A stretch of 64,000 bases of DNA from Notospermus geniculatus (GCA_002633025.1 NMRB01000172.1:166551-230550); one strand, 5' to 3'. Counted from the stretch's first letter, positions 44,518-55,725 are shown. Numbers and translations are program-made. The notes: a model not told the origin generated them from the sequence alone.

Positions 44518-44894
44518 TGGGTGATATGAATAAAAATTAGTATCTACTAGCTAGTAGTTACTAGAAGTAAAAGTAACTAGTTCCAAGTTTTTACTCCAAG
44601 TAGAAGTGAACACTTGAATTCATATGAATAAACAGTTCCTTTTACTACAAAGTAATCACTTCTGCCCAACTAGTTTTTACTCGTCTGATCCTGGGTCCAC
44701 CGTACTGAAATTAATGCTGCTGATTATTCATATCCTCGGCAGTATTTACTGTTTTTGGAGTAACTACTGCACCTAGTATTAAGTAATACTTATTAGTAGT
44801 AGCTACAAGTCCTGTTTTATTCATATAGTCACCAGCAAATACTTCAAAAACTGGAGTAAACGTTATTACTTATTTTTATTCATAATATCGCCCA
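44518..44894. mobile_element. Palindromic MITE (TGGGTGATATGAATAAAAAT family), inverted copy
   Basis: Full-length, diverged copy in the orientation opposite to 44051-44339. Together they form a large inverted repeat with a spacer of about 180 bp. Confidence 0.75.
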
Positions 44895-45084
44895 TTGTGT
44901 AATACCATGCCTCTACATACTTACTGAGCGAGGAAAAATATTCGAAACCACTCTCTCTGATACCAAATTTGAAGCCAAGTTCATTCTTATTGCAGGTTCT
45001 GCTGTGTTCATTGACGTGACGCTGAAGCACACATTCATTGCAAGCAACGTGGACACTACTCACAACGACATGTAAAGGCCCACC

Positions 45085-45178
45085 CTTACGAAAATGTGTA
45101 AAAGTACACAGAAATGGGTAAATTTCGCCCATTACCACGTGGTAATGTCATTTACACGTGGCAATTTTTTGTAAGGGC
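45085..45178. mobile_element. 94-bp palindromic MITE, TIR CCCTTACGAAAA
   Basis: CCCTTACGAAAATGTGTAAA pairs with the inverted CATTTACACGTGGC...TTTTTTGTAAGGG. No ORF. Confidence 0.65.
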
Positions 45179-45252
45179 ATGCACAGGTCTTTTGTTATTC
45201 GACATTTTGCCAGGCTTCGGAAAGAAATATAATTATAAATTACTACGAAAAT

Positions 45253-45355
45253 ATGGCATTTAGGATAATATTTATTCTGTCCCCATGGTTGCTGGTAATC
45301 TATCAAAAAACGTTTAGCCTTTTGGCACCGATCGAGCCTTTGCCTAATATATCTG
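45253..45355 (+). other. Candidate first exon encoding a signal peptide
   Basis: The ATG opens MAFRIIFILSPWLLVIYQ, a hydrophobic stretch typical of a secretory signal, then APIEPLPNIS and a strong donor (G|GTGAGT, phase 1). No downstream exon of matching phase could be assigned. It may start the secreted gene to which the exons at 46939 or 49810 belong. Confidence 0.4.
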
Positions 45356-45587
45356 GTGAGTTATTTTGTAATTTGAGTGCGACCTTCGGGTCGCATGACC
45401 ACTTGACACCAACAACACATTATCGTCGCCAGAGGTGAATTACATGTACGCATGCTTTCACCTCTGGCGCTAACCGACAATTTGATCGAATGCATGAGGG
45501 GGTGCACATGGTACACAGGCGATTACGGCGTAAAAATATCAATTATACATGTACTGCTTATTTCGGCAGTTTTGGCCCAGGGCCGGT

Positions 45588-45716
45588 TGCACAAAACCCC
45601 ACGATAGCGCTAACTTGGTGTTAGCGCTAACTTTATGTTAGATGACGTAAAAATCCCTTGTCTTTTTACGTCATGTAACAACACCAAGTTAGCGCTAACA
45701 TGAGTTTTGTGCAACC
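45588..45716. mobile_element. 129-bp palindromic MITE, TIR GGGYTGCACAAAA
   Basis: GGTTGCACAAAACCCCACGA at the left and the inverted AGTTTTGTGCAACC at the right. TTAGCGCTAA occurs several times inside. Confidence 0.75.
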
Positions 45717-46133
45717 CAGCCCAGGTTGTCTTCTTCAGTGTATTTTACAGGTGAGAGCTGTTTTTTTTAGTCCTGTTAAAAGCACTTTAATAGGTATCTC
45801 AGAAAGGTGTTTTGCGAGAATGTTGCAGAGCAACATGTCGGAACGGTTGGTGCTACAGGCAGTTGGGCAGCGACCGAGTGGATACTCCGAGTAAGCGGAA
45901 CGGATATCTCGAGCAGGCTAGATTGCCAGCAACAGTGTAGGAATTAGCCATAACTAGCGGCTTAGCCAACGCTAGTTATGGTTGATCCGAACGCTGTCTT
46001 TGGACTGCCACTTCTTTAAAATATGCTCGAGAACATAACCAGAAAGAATGTCGCGATTTAGGGGCAGCAAATACATGTAATGCAATTGTGCCTCAGTTTG
46101 TATTGATTAGTGATCCGACAACCAAAACATAAA

Positions 46134-46423
46134 GCCCAGTTCATACTTCGACGCAGGACCATCGCCGGCTACCGACGCGGGACCTTGTTTTTACTTCGAC
46201 GCAAGACCATCGGCGTCCGACGCACGATCAAATCTGGACGCCGACTTCGCGGAATTGATTCATAGTCCAGCGTGCTTTAGCGACGGCTACCCGTTATGAA
46301 ATGACTCAAGTAATTACAGCCTCGCGATGGGACGCCGACCAAATCGTACGACGAAGTCGGCGTCGAACGCAAGAACGCGCGTCAGTCGCGGGCGATGCTC
46401 GTGCGTCGAAGTATAAACTGGGC
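46134..46423. mobile_element. 290-bp MITE, TIR GCCCAGTTCATACTTCGACG
   Basis: The right end GCGTCGAAGTATAAACTGGGC is the inverted complement. It is rich in CGACG-type words and has no ORF of note. Confidence 0.75.
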
Positions 46424-46429
46424 TTAATA

Positions 46430-46641
46430 CTAGTGTCCCATTGGCGACATTTTCCCACGACAAGGGGCGAATCTGAAGTCTGCGACATTCCCTCGACAAG
46501 CTGCGATATTTAGCATTAATGTGTTTCGCATTGGATCATGGAGCCAGAGAATCACTGCGAACATAGACGACAGTCTACGAAGAGCTACGATTTTTCCAGT
46601 CGTCCCTTGTCGCAGGCCAAAATTCGCCAGTGGGACGCTAG
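46430..46641. mobile_element. 212-bp MITE, TIR CTAGTGTCCCATTGGCGA
   Basis: The right end TCGCCAGTGGGACGCTAG is the inverted partner. It starts six bases after the previous MITE. Confidence 0.75.
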
Positions 46642-46646
46642 TATTA

Positions 46647-46786
46647 GGGTGGGTATACACTACACGCGATTCGCCCAACGCATGCGATGGTTCTGTGTTA
46701 TTTCATGCCGCAATGCCTCCCAAACAAAAGTGATTCGCGTGCGATTCCAAATCGCTTGGCGAATCGCTTCTAGTGTGCACCCACCC
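46647..46786. mobile_element. 140-bp MITE, TIR GGGTGGGTATACACTA
   Basis: The right end CTAGTGTGCACCCACCC is the inverted partner. It starts five bases after the previous MITE. Confidence 0.75.
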
Positions 46787-46938
46787 TTATGTCGGCGTGC
46801 AGATTTTTATCGCGCGTCGGACGCGTAAAAGTAAGAACTTGGCTTAATCCGGGTCTTCGCAAACTCCTCAGTTATGAAAAGGCGCTAATCCACGTGAGAG
46901 TTTTTACCCCTGCAAGTACACTCGTCCCCAGTTTTCAG

Positions 46939-47077
46939 TTGGACTCTCTACATTCAAACTGTAAATTCAACCAGTTTGTCATTTGTTGAACCAAATGCTT
47001 CAGTCACTGAATTCCTTGCAAATAATCTCCACAGTTACATTAAGGGTGGATTTGAACGGGAAGGATTCTCATATCAG
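46939..47077 (+). other. Candidate internal exon, unknown extracellular protein
   Basis: It lies between TTTTCAG and a GTAGGC donor. The phase-2 frame reads WTLYIQTVNSTSLSFVEPNA, then SVTEFLANNLHSYIKGGF and EREGFSYQ, with an N-glycosylation-like NST and NAS. It ends in phase 0, the same phase in which the LamG-like exon at 49810 can start. Family not recognised. Confidence 0.35.
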
Positions 47078-47406
47078 GTAGGCATCGAAACCGGGAAAAA
47101 AACCCAGAACAGCTGTCCATGCATTCACTACATTCTTGGCGCTTCGCGATTGCCGATGCAGTTCACGAAAAACGAAGTGAGCACCAGTCTTATTAGATAC
47201 CCAATGGGGAAACGATTCTGGTAGGAAGCAATGTCTTTCACTAGAAACTCGATTCTATTTCATATTCTTTACTTGTATCTCCATTATTTGTGACCCCTCG
47301 CATAACATAAAACTGTTTGGGTCGGAGATTGGTTGGGCTACTCGCAGGGTACTGATTGACGCCTCGTTTAAACATGGGGCATTGAACAATCTTTTTTGAA
47401 GATGGG

Positions 47407-47490
47407 GATTTGGCCTAGTGGTTTAAGGCGTGCTGCCCCTTAGTGCTGGCGATTGTTGCCTTATGCGAGGGTCCGTGGGTTCGATTCTGG
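47407..47490 (+). repeat. tRNA-like (SINE head or tRNA pseudogene)
   Basis: TTTGGCCTAGTGGTTTAAGG resembles an A box and GTGGGTTCGATTCTGG a B box, with Leu/Ser-type spacing between them. The acceptor ends do not pair well. It lies between two direct repeats of about 55 bp (47214-47266 and 47485-47543). Confidence 0.5.
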
Positions 47491-47847
47491 TAGGAAGCAA
47501 TGTCTTTCACCTTAGAAACTCGATTTCTATTTCATATTCAATGGGGAAACGAGATTGGAAAATAACTGATTTCATTTCATTTATTTCGACCAACAATAAA
47601 TTAAATTAACATAAGTAAACAACAAATTTATGTAGGTCGGGAGCACAGCAAGATGAGGGATGATCGCTTTCGCTGTCCCCCCTACAGTGTAGAGACAAAA
47701 CTGAGTTTGTTTGTCGTGCCGCTCAATGAGCAATACATAGATTCAGTCTTGTTTATCGAGCTGGCTCGGCAAGCAGGCCTCAAACTGAACATTGCACGTT
47801 TGAGCTGGCGGTAAAGATACGCCTCCTCATGAATACCGTATGCATAA

Positions 47848-48033
47848 TGGCGCCAGCCACTTTATTTCGAAGGTCGCACAATTCTGCTGCTCTTTTTGAA
47901 AAAGAAAGAGAAAAACTAGAAATTGACTTACCAGTCAATTTGAAAGACCGCCCTTGGAAATTGGGAGCTAAGACACAGTTGATTGATCGAGAATTATCGA
48001 ACGGCCAGGGTTGGTGCCAGGTTTTTGAAATAG
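47848..48033 (+). other. Candidate first exon, unknown protein
   Basis: MAPATLFRRSHNSAALFEKE is followed by a charged stretch with LPVNLKDRPWKLGAKTQLI and ends at a possible GTAGAA donor. The codon pattern looks coding, but no second exon or family could be identified. Confidence 0.3.
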
Positions 48034-48539
48034 GTAGAATAAAAGTCTCCCATTCCTAAAAGCAGGGAGACTTTTTTCCAAAGAGGGAGACTTGACTTCT
48101 CCCTACTAACTTCAGAAGGAGAAGCTGTAAAGGTCACTACTATTCAGTGATAAACTGAACTATGTGCTATGTACTGCCAACAGGGTCCAATAACAGGTAT
48201 GTGGCGGACCAGAAAGGGATTGACTCTTCCCCACATCCATTGAATAATCAATCAAGATAGGAACCAGTCCAGGGTGATCACAACGCCATCTTCAGCATAC
48301 ATGAACAAACTATGCACATGTGTAATGTTAGCTGTATGCTGTATGTAAGTGATAGTAATAGTACTATGAATTGCCTGAAGATGGCATTTCAGTCAACAGT
48401 TTGAAAAAATGACAAATTTCTCCCAAATTTCGCACTATTTGTACACGGATGACCCCAAGAATCAATAGGGTTCTGTGTAATGTGCATATCTATAATTCCT
48501 GAAAGTCTTACCGCGACACATGGCGTTTTTCGTTAGTTA

Positions 48540-49500
48540 TTGTGGTGAAACCGCAGATTGGATGGAGAGATCCAGAGAGAGAGAGAGAGAGAGAAATTCA
48601 GTAGAAACAAGGAAGACCGCCCCATTGATGGGGGCGGTCTTAAAAAACGGAATTTTCGATGAGGAGTGACCCATTGCACCAAAACCGAATTGGGCGATGA
48701 TCTTTGCAGGCCGGTTGAGGAGGTTCACTTGCATACAGCCAATCAAAATAAAGAGAGGTACGTGACGTCATGATTCATACACGTGGTTGAAAAACTTTGG
48801 AATGGCGCAGAACACAAATGCCAAACACACTTGACGCAGCCAGCAGCACGCCGCCCGCCCTGCATTACGCTTTTATGATTATATGATGGTGTCGGGGCTA
48901 GAGGTAATTGCACAGCACAGTACAAGGCTGTCCCCTGTCACAGGCAGTTAGGCCTAAATCGCTTGTTTACACTAGGCCTAAGATTCATGGAGGCTGATAT
49001 TAGTGTCATACTACTACCATTAATACTATGCGGTGCTGAGGCCACTGGCATTTTTAGCTCACCTCTGTGAGGTGAGCTTCTCTCATGGTGTTTCGTCCGT
49101 CGTCGTTAACAGGGGTGGCACGCTTCTAAACCGCTTGGGTTACAAACTTGAAATTTGGTGTATAGGTACCCTATTGTAAAAACTATCTCTGGACCGAAAC
49201 TTAGCCCTGCTGCTTGTACACTCTGACCTGTACTCCGTGTTTTGATCGTATTCCTTCACGTCCCGCTGCCTGGAATTCCACGTGCTTAATGACGTCACTT
49301 AGCTCTCTTTATTTTGATATGCAAATGAACTCCTCAACCGGCCTGCAACTTTCGCTCAAATTTTGGAAGACACACCTGACGTCACTGGTCGGAATCAAGT
49401 TGGCCGCGTTGACTCGGATCGAATACATGAATATTATTGAGGGCGGCTCCGCGTTTAATCCAAATTTTGCGTCCTGTTTGTCGAGCCGGGCTCTATGAAT
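48540..49500. mobile_element. Inverted-repeat element with GA microsatellite
   Basis: 48700-48790 (CCGGTTGAGGAGGTTCACTT...) pairs with 49285-49360. Inside lie a (GA)n run at about 48572-48592, a strong hairpin AAGACCGCCCC/GGGGCGGTCTT at 48611-48640 and the repeat beginning at 49051. Confidence 0.55.
49051..49210 (+). repeat. TTTTTAGCTCACCTC-type interspersed repeat
   Basis: Starts TTTTTAGCTCACCTCTGTGA with a short palindrome (AGCTCACCTC/GAGGTGAGCT), then CGTCCGTCGTCGTTAAC. The same start occurs at 10097. The 3' limit is unclear. Confidence 0.5.
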
Positions 49501-49809
49501 AGCCACTTTCAATTTGAAAATCTAGGGGGTGCTGTCCAAGAATCAGCCTCCAAGATCTGGAGTACCGTGAACAGGTTTTTCGAACATGCTGGTTAGTGTG
49601 TATGAGCCCTAACTCCGTGAGATGGCGCTTGATGGACTCTCCTTGTGGGAGAAACGTTCAACTACATACATGTATGTTCCGGTCAGACGTGCCTCGTCCA
49701 TCCTTTCTACCTGCAATGTGTGTCAGGTTTTCATCATCCTGTTTTGCCAATTTTTGATGTATTCTTTATCAACAGTAACAGACTTAGACAATGCGCACAA
49801 TGTCTTTAG

Positions 49810-50410
49810 TTTTTCGTCAACAGGGTCAGTGGAAAAACACAGTACGCTGCATCAAATATTTTTGACAAAGTCCTCAGATTTATCGACAAGACTGCCTATG
49901 TGACAGTGCTGGAGCCAGTTCACTTACCAGATACGATGACTATGATTTTTTATCTCAAGGTAGATTTCTGGTTGATCGGGAGAGACAGATGTGTTTTAGC
50001 GAAAAACTACTACGGAAACGTATTGGTCGTTTATGTTCAACCTAGGACGGTCCAGTTGGGATTGTCAAGAATGAACCAGACAAAGGTGTCTTGGGTCCTG
50101 TTCATTGCTGCCGCACCAAACCGAGTGAATGGATGGAATGAGTTCATTATATCTGCAAGAGGGATAAGCAATATATACAACGTATCAGCTGTGTTCACTG
50201 TCAACAAGAAAAGGATAGGAAATCTTGTGGTGAAGAAGTTCTTATATCCTACCACCATAGAAAAACTCAATACAAGTGAGTTTTTAATTGGCCATTACAT
50301 GACAGTCCATGGTTCTCTTCATCACCAGTATACCTTCACAGGTTATCTTGCCCGGTTTATGATATTCGACTCCATTCTCACAGACAATGATATAACTAGA
50401 AAGAAAATGT
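49810..50410 (+). CDS. LamG-like (concanavalin-like) domain exon
   Basis: A CTTTAG acceptor before 49810 and a GTAAGT donor after 50410 bound an open exon of about 200 residues. It contains RFIDKTAYVTVLEPVHLPDT followed by MTMIFYLKV, a strand-rich middle (VNGWNEFIISARG) and YTFTGYLARFMIFDSIL near the end. The alternating strands and the closing G.L..F.I....L pattern fit laminin-G/pentraxin-like lectin folds, which are usually extracellular. The start of the gene is not resolved: a hydrophobic frame just upstream (VFIILFCQFL) is in another phase, so a missing exon or one frame error is possible. The next exon to the right is not found. Confidence 0.55.
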
Positions 50411-50874
50411 GTAAGTATGTGTTACGGTGAAAACAGACTGAGATATTTTATTTCATATTTCAAACAGAGACTAGAGACCATAACCATTCAAATATAACTT
50501 TACAATTATTGCGAGCTATTTTTGGCGGACTCACATTCATGTTGATTCCTCTCGCAACTGTTTTACGTTTTCTGCACATGCGTAATCTTCCCGAAGTACG
50601 AACCCGGGTGCGCTCGGGCGTATTAACCGCGAGTCGGAGCGTGTATCACACACACCCGAACCATGGCGGGTTGTACCTCTCCATGGTTCGGATGTCTGTG
50701 CATTCGAGAACTTAAGCAGAACGTAAACATTCTATATGTCAACCCACTGTTACCGACGCTACAATTAAATCCACACCTAGGCCTAGGCCTATAGTCATAT
50801 CTCCAAGCCGCCATGAGCCTAAACCACCACTGACTGGTTCCGATTCCTCTGGATCATACGAACACTAGTACATA

Positions 50875-50992
50875 GGGCGGTATTTTAGAACGTTCCTTAA
50901 CATTAAGGTCCACCTTAACTCATTGTTCTCAATGGTTTTACAATAGACTTAAGGTCGACCTTGACGTTAAGGAACGTTCTAAAATACGACCC
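50875..50992. mobile_element. 118-bp MITE, TIR GGGYSGTATTTTAGAACG, TSD ATA
   Basis: GGGCGGTATTTTAGAACGTT at the left and the inverted AACGTTCTAAAATACGACCC at the right, with ATA on both sides. Inside are TTAAGGTC.ACCTTAA palindromes. Confidence 0.8.
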
Positions 50993-50995
50993 ATA

Positions 50996-52191
50996 GATTC
51001 GAAGGGTCCTGTCGAGCAGTCCGGAAAGGTGTGTGCACTCGCAAGCATGGGTATGCTGTATATCGATCGTGTACTATGTATGTATGAACTAGGTCACCAT
51101 AATAAACATAGCGTGCCTCTTTTATGGATCCTCTTGCCATCGATGGTGGCCATGGCCCAAGCGAACCACTTTTGGCGTTAGTCTTGTATTTTATTGTAAT
51201 ATAATTACTTTTTTGATTAAGAGGGGAGTCATTGTTGGGGAACTATGGAGATGAGGCCGATTGCACAGATTTTAAATATTGTGCAGATGGCACGGATTCT
51301 GAAAATTGATTGTACAAAGTTGCCTCGCTTATAGCCGGCGATTTTTTCGTTTTATATTTTAGTGGGCAAAACCTGGTTATTCGCTCGAAAACTTGTTCTA
51401 AGAAATAAATCAGGTTTTTCGAGGGGAATGCTGGGTTTTTCTCGAATACATCACGTCTTTAAGTACTTACTATCCTATCGGGGGGGGGGGGGGGGGGGCG
51501 GGGNACTGCCGGCGGGCGCGGCAGAAAAATGTACATATTCTAGACCTCGATAAATCCAAGCCGCAATTATATGCATTTCCTGCGTAAGTTTTGTAGAGAA
51601 TTACTTTATTTCTCAGGCGTGAATTACAAAAATATACCAGTTTTTTTCTGCAAAAACAGCACCACTTGGCTACAAATGAAATATAAATGTTTTCCACCAC
51701 GAGTTAAAATGTCAGTCGGAAAATCTCTGATATTTCGCTTAAAACCTTCTTTTTCAAGAAAAGCCATTGTTTTATATGCCAGAGAATTATTTATTTTGCA
51801 ACTTACTATAGATCCATGCGTTTGATTGGGACCCACGTTTACGAGAATTTGACCAGGCATGTCCTTTTTAACTCATTACGGTCGCCAGGTCCCTGGTCAT
51901 TCCCACTAATTTAACACACCATCGGAAAGCTTAGAACCTTGGGATCATGATGGTCACAATTACTTGGGAATCTATAACTGCTTAACGGAATACTCGCTTT
52001 GGAAACTTAAAAGTTTGACTTGAAACGTTTGCAAAACCCTTTTGGGACGTCAATGACGTCGTCGATGTACAGGAGAAAGCATGGGCGCTGGCCTCGCCAA
52101 CACTGACGTGACGCTGCGCCTTGGCTGCGTTTGGCCTGAGACGTTGTTCCCAATCAACTGCAACGATCTATAGTACCATCGCTGTCTGCTT
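50996..52191. other. No gene seen; poly-G run and N
   Basis: A G20+ run at 51481-51503 ends at an N (51504). The rest is AT-rich with no domain. Confidence 0.4.
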
Positions 52192-52407
52192 ATGGGCGGT
52201 ATTTTCCGCCAAAAAGGGATATGTTCAAAGAGGGAAGTCCAAAAAGGGAAGTCCAAAGAGGGAATATTTCTACGTTGTTTCCATTAGACATCACAGAGGG
52301 AAGTTCAAATTGGGAAGTTCAAAGTGGGATGTTCAAGTGGGAAGTTCAAATTGGGAAGTTCAAATTGGGAAGTTCAAAGTGGGATGTTCAAAGCGGGATG
52401 TTCATAA

Positions 52408-52573
52408 GGGGCACAGTCCGCGTGAGCTACTGCGAAACTAATGTATTAGGCCAGCCCTGCATACCACGATATATAAATACACACAGCACACCTGGATGAC
52501 CTAATTTCTGTCCGCAGTGAAGTACACCTGACTGCGGACAAGATTTTGCAGTAGCTCATGCGGTGTGTGTCCC
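52408..52573. mobile_element. 166-bp Harbinger-type MITE, TSD TAA, copy 2
   Basis: Inserted in the left minisatellite arm, with TAA on both sides and nearly identical to 28387-28552. Confidence 0.88.
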
Positions 52574-53039
52574 TAATGTCAAAGTGGGAAGTTCAAAGTG
52601 GGATGTTCAAAGTGGGATGTTCAAAGTGGGATGTTCAAAGTGGGATGTTCAAAGTGGGATGTTCAAAGTGGGATGTTCAAAGTGTGATGTTCAAAGTGGG
52701 ATGTTCAAAGTGGGATGTTCAAACTGGGAAGTTCAAACTGGGATGTTCAAACTGGGAAGTTCAAACTGGGAGGTTCACAGAGGGTAGTAAGGAATAGTAT
52801 TTAAGTCATTCATCTAAAATAAACTAAACACATCCCCCGCACCTGCGCACGGCTACAAAATTTTGTCAACAAAAAGCATAATTGGACTGTTTCATTATGG
52901 TGTGGGGGGTGAAGGCATGGCCTCGTAGCTGGTCTGCCGAATGCGAGGATTGTGTGTGTAATGTGCATAGGCGTGGGCCGAGCAGTATAGGCCTACATGT
53001 AGACACTTTATATAATAGACAGCTGTACACTTCTTACCA

Positions 53040-53276
53040 CCGGTGTGAAAGAAATGCAGGTCCGCCCGGAACCAAGGTCCCACGGACCTTGGTTACTTAG
53101 GAATGGAGGCCCTTCGGGCCCCCATTCCTTAGGAACCATTGTCCTAGCCGGACTTCCGTTCCTGGTTTCCAATCCTATATAAAAGGTATAGGACTCTGAT
53201 TACTAGGGGACTTAGAATCCTAGGAGTTAGGGTCCCGGGGACCCTACTTACTAGGACCTGGGTTACTTTCACACCT
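53040..53276. mobile_element. 237-bp MITE, TIR CCGGTGTGAAAG
   Basis: CCGGTGTGAAAGAAATGCAG at the left and the inverted TACTTTCACACCTG at the right, with internal GGTCCCACGGACC and GGGCCCC palindromes. Lies in the centre of the foldback element. Confidence 0.65.
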
Positions 53277-54729
53277 GTGTATCATGAATATTGCGGGCCA
53301 AGGCCTCGACGTTGCGATCCGTGTTGAACATGTGCCGGTACAAAATGTCATTAACCCCTTCCCCCTTGACCCATAATGGAGCAGCCCAGTTAGGCAAATT
53401 AACGATATGAACGAGGCGGGATAAAAGATTAAAATCCACGATCGGAACAATTTTTGTCGTGCAAAATATAATTCATAATTGATTCACAATGGCACAATTC
53501 TTTTGTTTTTGTTTTATTTGGAATTCCTTCCGTGAACTTCCCTCTTTGAACTTCCCAGTTTGAACTTCCCAGTTTGAACTTCCCAGTTTGAATATCCCAC
53601 TTTGAACATCCCAATTTGAACATCCCAATTTGAACATCCCAATTTGAATATCCCACTTTGAACATCCCACTTTCAACTTCCCACTTTGAACATCCAACTT
53701 TGGACTTCCCAATTTGAACATCCCACTTTGAACATCCCACTTTCAACTTCCCACTTTGAACATCCCACTTCGAACATCCAACTTTGGACTTCCCAATTTG
53801 AACATCCCACTTTGAACATCCCACTTTGAACTTCCCTTTGTGATTCTAATGGAAACAACGTAGAAATTCCCTATTTGGACTTCCCACTTTGGACTTCCCT
53901 TCTTGAACATATCCGTCTTTGAGATTTTGGCGGAAAATACCGCCCATATTATGTCTGCTCACTTCCTTTCCATTGCTTTGGCAATGCTGTTCCACACATT
54001 CGCTGTTTTAATGGGAATCGATTGTTTAGAAATCGTACATGAGTTTGTCTTGCTGATATGTAATAGATGGAGGTTTTTTAAACGTCTTTTCTGAATATTT
54101 CTTGGCCAGACCGTTTCGCCCGATGACCACGAATTGAAACTCGATAATGCCTTGGATATCATTATCACCAGTTTCATTGCCTAGCGCCATTTTTTAACGC
54201 AATTTCGAATGTTAACTAAGGAATCATTTGTCACCAATCTCCAACCTCACAATAAAAGGTTTCTCGCTGGGAGAGTGCGAAGCCGTGATTTTGCTAATGG
54301 AGATAACCGTGCGGTCGAAGAGTGAATCTGGCAAAACGGTGTGAAAATAATGGTCACAACTTGAACCTATAATCGCCTTTCAGGCAATGGTTGCGCTGTT
54401 TATTATCATTTATGGATGCGTACAGAGAGGACATGGTATTTCGTGAAGATTGACGATGACATGCTGTATCGCAAACGATATACCAACAGGTTTCGGTCCA
54501 CGTTAGAGTGCGTTAGTGCCTTCACTTGCTCACCATTGATCAGCCTCAAAAATCCTGACGTCATGTTCAATATTCCGGTTGGTATTTGCACATATTATCA
54601 AAAGTAAATGCTTGAAAAGAAAACACGGTTACTAACATCTTAAAATATCAAGCCACATGGTCACTCCGGCTTCGTATAAGGATTGAAGTATATTCCGAAA
54701 GCGATATATGTTCCACTGATCGTTCAAGA

Positions 54730-54885
54730 TGGGTTACCCTACGATTTTGGGAAAATGCGCTGTTCTGAAAAACAACTTTTCATGTTAAACCGATGACGGC
54801 ACTGCTGGTTCAAGATGGGTTACCCTACGATTTTGGGAAAAATGCACTATTCTGAACAATTCACTTTTCACATTCAACCGAGGCG
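54730..54885. repeat. Tandem duplication, unit of about 85 bp
   Basis: TTCAAGATGGGTTACCCTAC followed by GATTTTGGGAAAAATGC occurs twice (from about 54725 and 54809), with similar but diverged ends. Confidence 0.7.
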
Positions 54886-55154
54886 GCAAAGTCAAATCAG
54901 ATCTGTACACATCTTCATTCCACTCAGATTTTTGATGAATGATCAATGCTTTGAATGCTCAATGCTTTCTCTAATAATCGCAATAATACGTGTAATGAAT
55001 TATCATTTCTATACCGGTACCTCAAAGTTCAGCAACTTACTTCTAATCTGATTTCACACATAAATAAAACACTTTCCAAAATAGGCAGGTCTCCATCAGA
55101 TCACGTCTGAAAATGTTTTTCGTTTAAACCTTCTTCAGTCATTTTGATAGTTCG

Positions 55155-55725
55155 TTCGATAGTCTCACCGTGGAGAATCGCCAACGCAGTAGCCGAGTTT
55201 CTCAGGTGGCAGCGCTGTGATCCGAGTGAAACATGGCGGCTCTGTCACATATCGATGTGTGTGTTGCCGACTAAAACGCGAAAAATAGAGAGTTTCGGTC
55301 GAGGTGAGCGAGTTTATGTAAATTCGAGGATGATCTAGTGATAATTTGCAATTGAACAAGCCGAAATATAGGTGCTGAAGGAGTGTTGTTTCTTTGTTTG
55401 AAGTGGAAATGTTCGTTGTGTTAGGCCGGTTGTTTGATTGACGGCAGTTCCACGTAGTGACACTTGAACTTTTCCACTTCAAATGTAAAATCGACCACGT
55501 AATTCCAATAAAGGAAGCTTTAGATTAATAGACGATAAACTGGAGGTCATCCTCGGCATAGTCTAAGTGTGTGTATCTTTCATCTTCGGTACTTTGCTCC
55601 CCACTTTGGAGTTGACATCCTCAACATTCGTGATACAGCCGCCATGTTTTTGACTCGGATCACAGCGCTGCCACCTGAGAAACTCGGCTACTGCGTTGGC
55701 GATTCTCCACGGTGAGTCTGGCCGT
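55155..55725. repeat. Inverted repeat with arms of about 85 bp around a 400-bp spacer
   Basis: The left arm (CACCGTGGAGAATCGCCAAC...) and right arm (55640-55725) are complementary and both encode WRIANAVAEFLRWQRCDPS on opposite strands. It resembles the two ends of a transposon whose terminal repeats contain coding-like sequence. Confidence 0.65.

Larger units (their letters stand above)
52192..53947. mobile_element. 1.76 kb foldback element with 14-bp minisatellite arms
   Basis: The ends ATGGGCGGTATTTTCCGCC and its inverted complement are perfect. The left arm (52218-52790) is a tandem array of GTTCAAAGTGGGAT-like 14-bp units (variants GGGAAGTTCAAATT, GGGATGTTCAAACT). The right arm (53525-53915) is the same array inverted. 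Because 14 is not a multiple of 3, three units make 42 bp, so every frame stays open and encodes a 14-residue repeat. These frames are not genes. The centre holds other insertions. Confidence 0.85.

Noticed and set aside
44866-45138. 90-residue minus-strand open frame
   Set aside because: It crosses two MITE ends. A plus-strand frame over 44885-45078 looks slightly more coding but has no start or clear splice context, so neither is called.
48611-48640. Rho-independent terminator-like hairpin
   Set aside because: The stem is strong but is followed by A rather than T on the plus strand, no gene ends here, and the context is eukaryotic.
52218-52790. CRISPR-like array
   Set aside because: The units are 14 bp with no spacers and the genome is animal-like. 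It is a minisatellite.
52218-53915. Long open frames of about 60-130 residues with WDVQSGMFKVGCSK-like repeats on both strands
   Set aside because: They arise from a 14-bp tandem repeat that leaves all frames open. The same DNA gives the same peptide shifted in every frame, so there is no selected coding frame.
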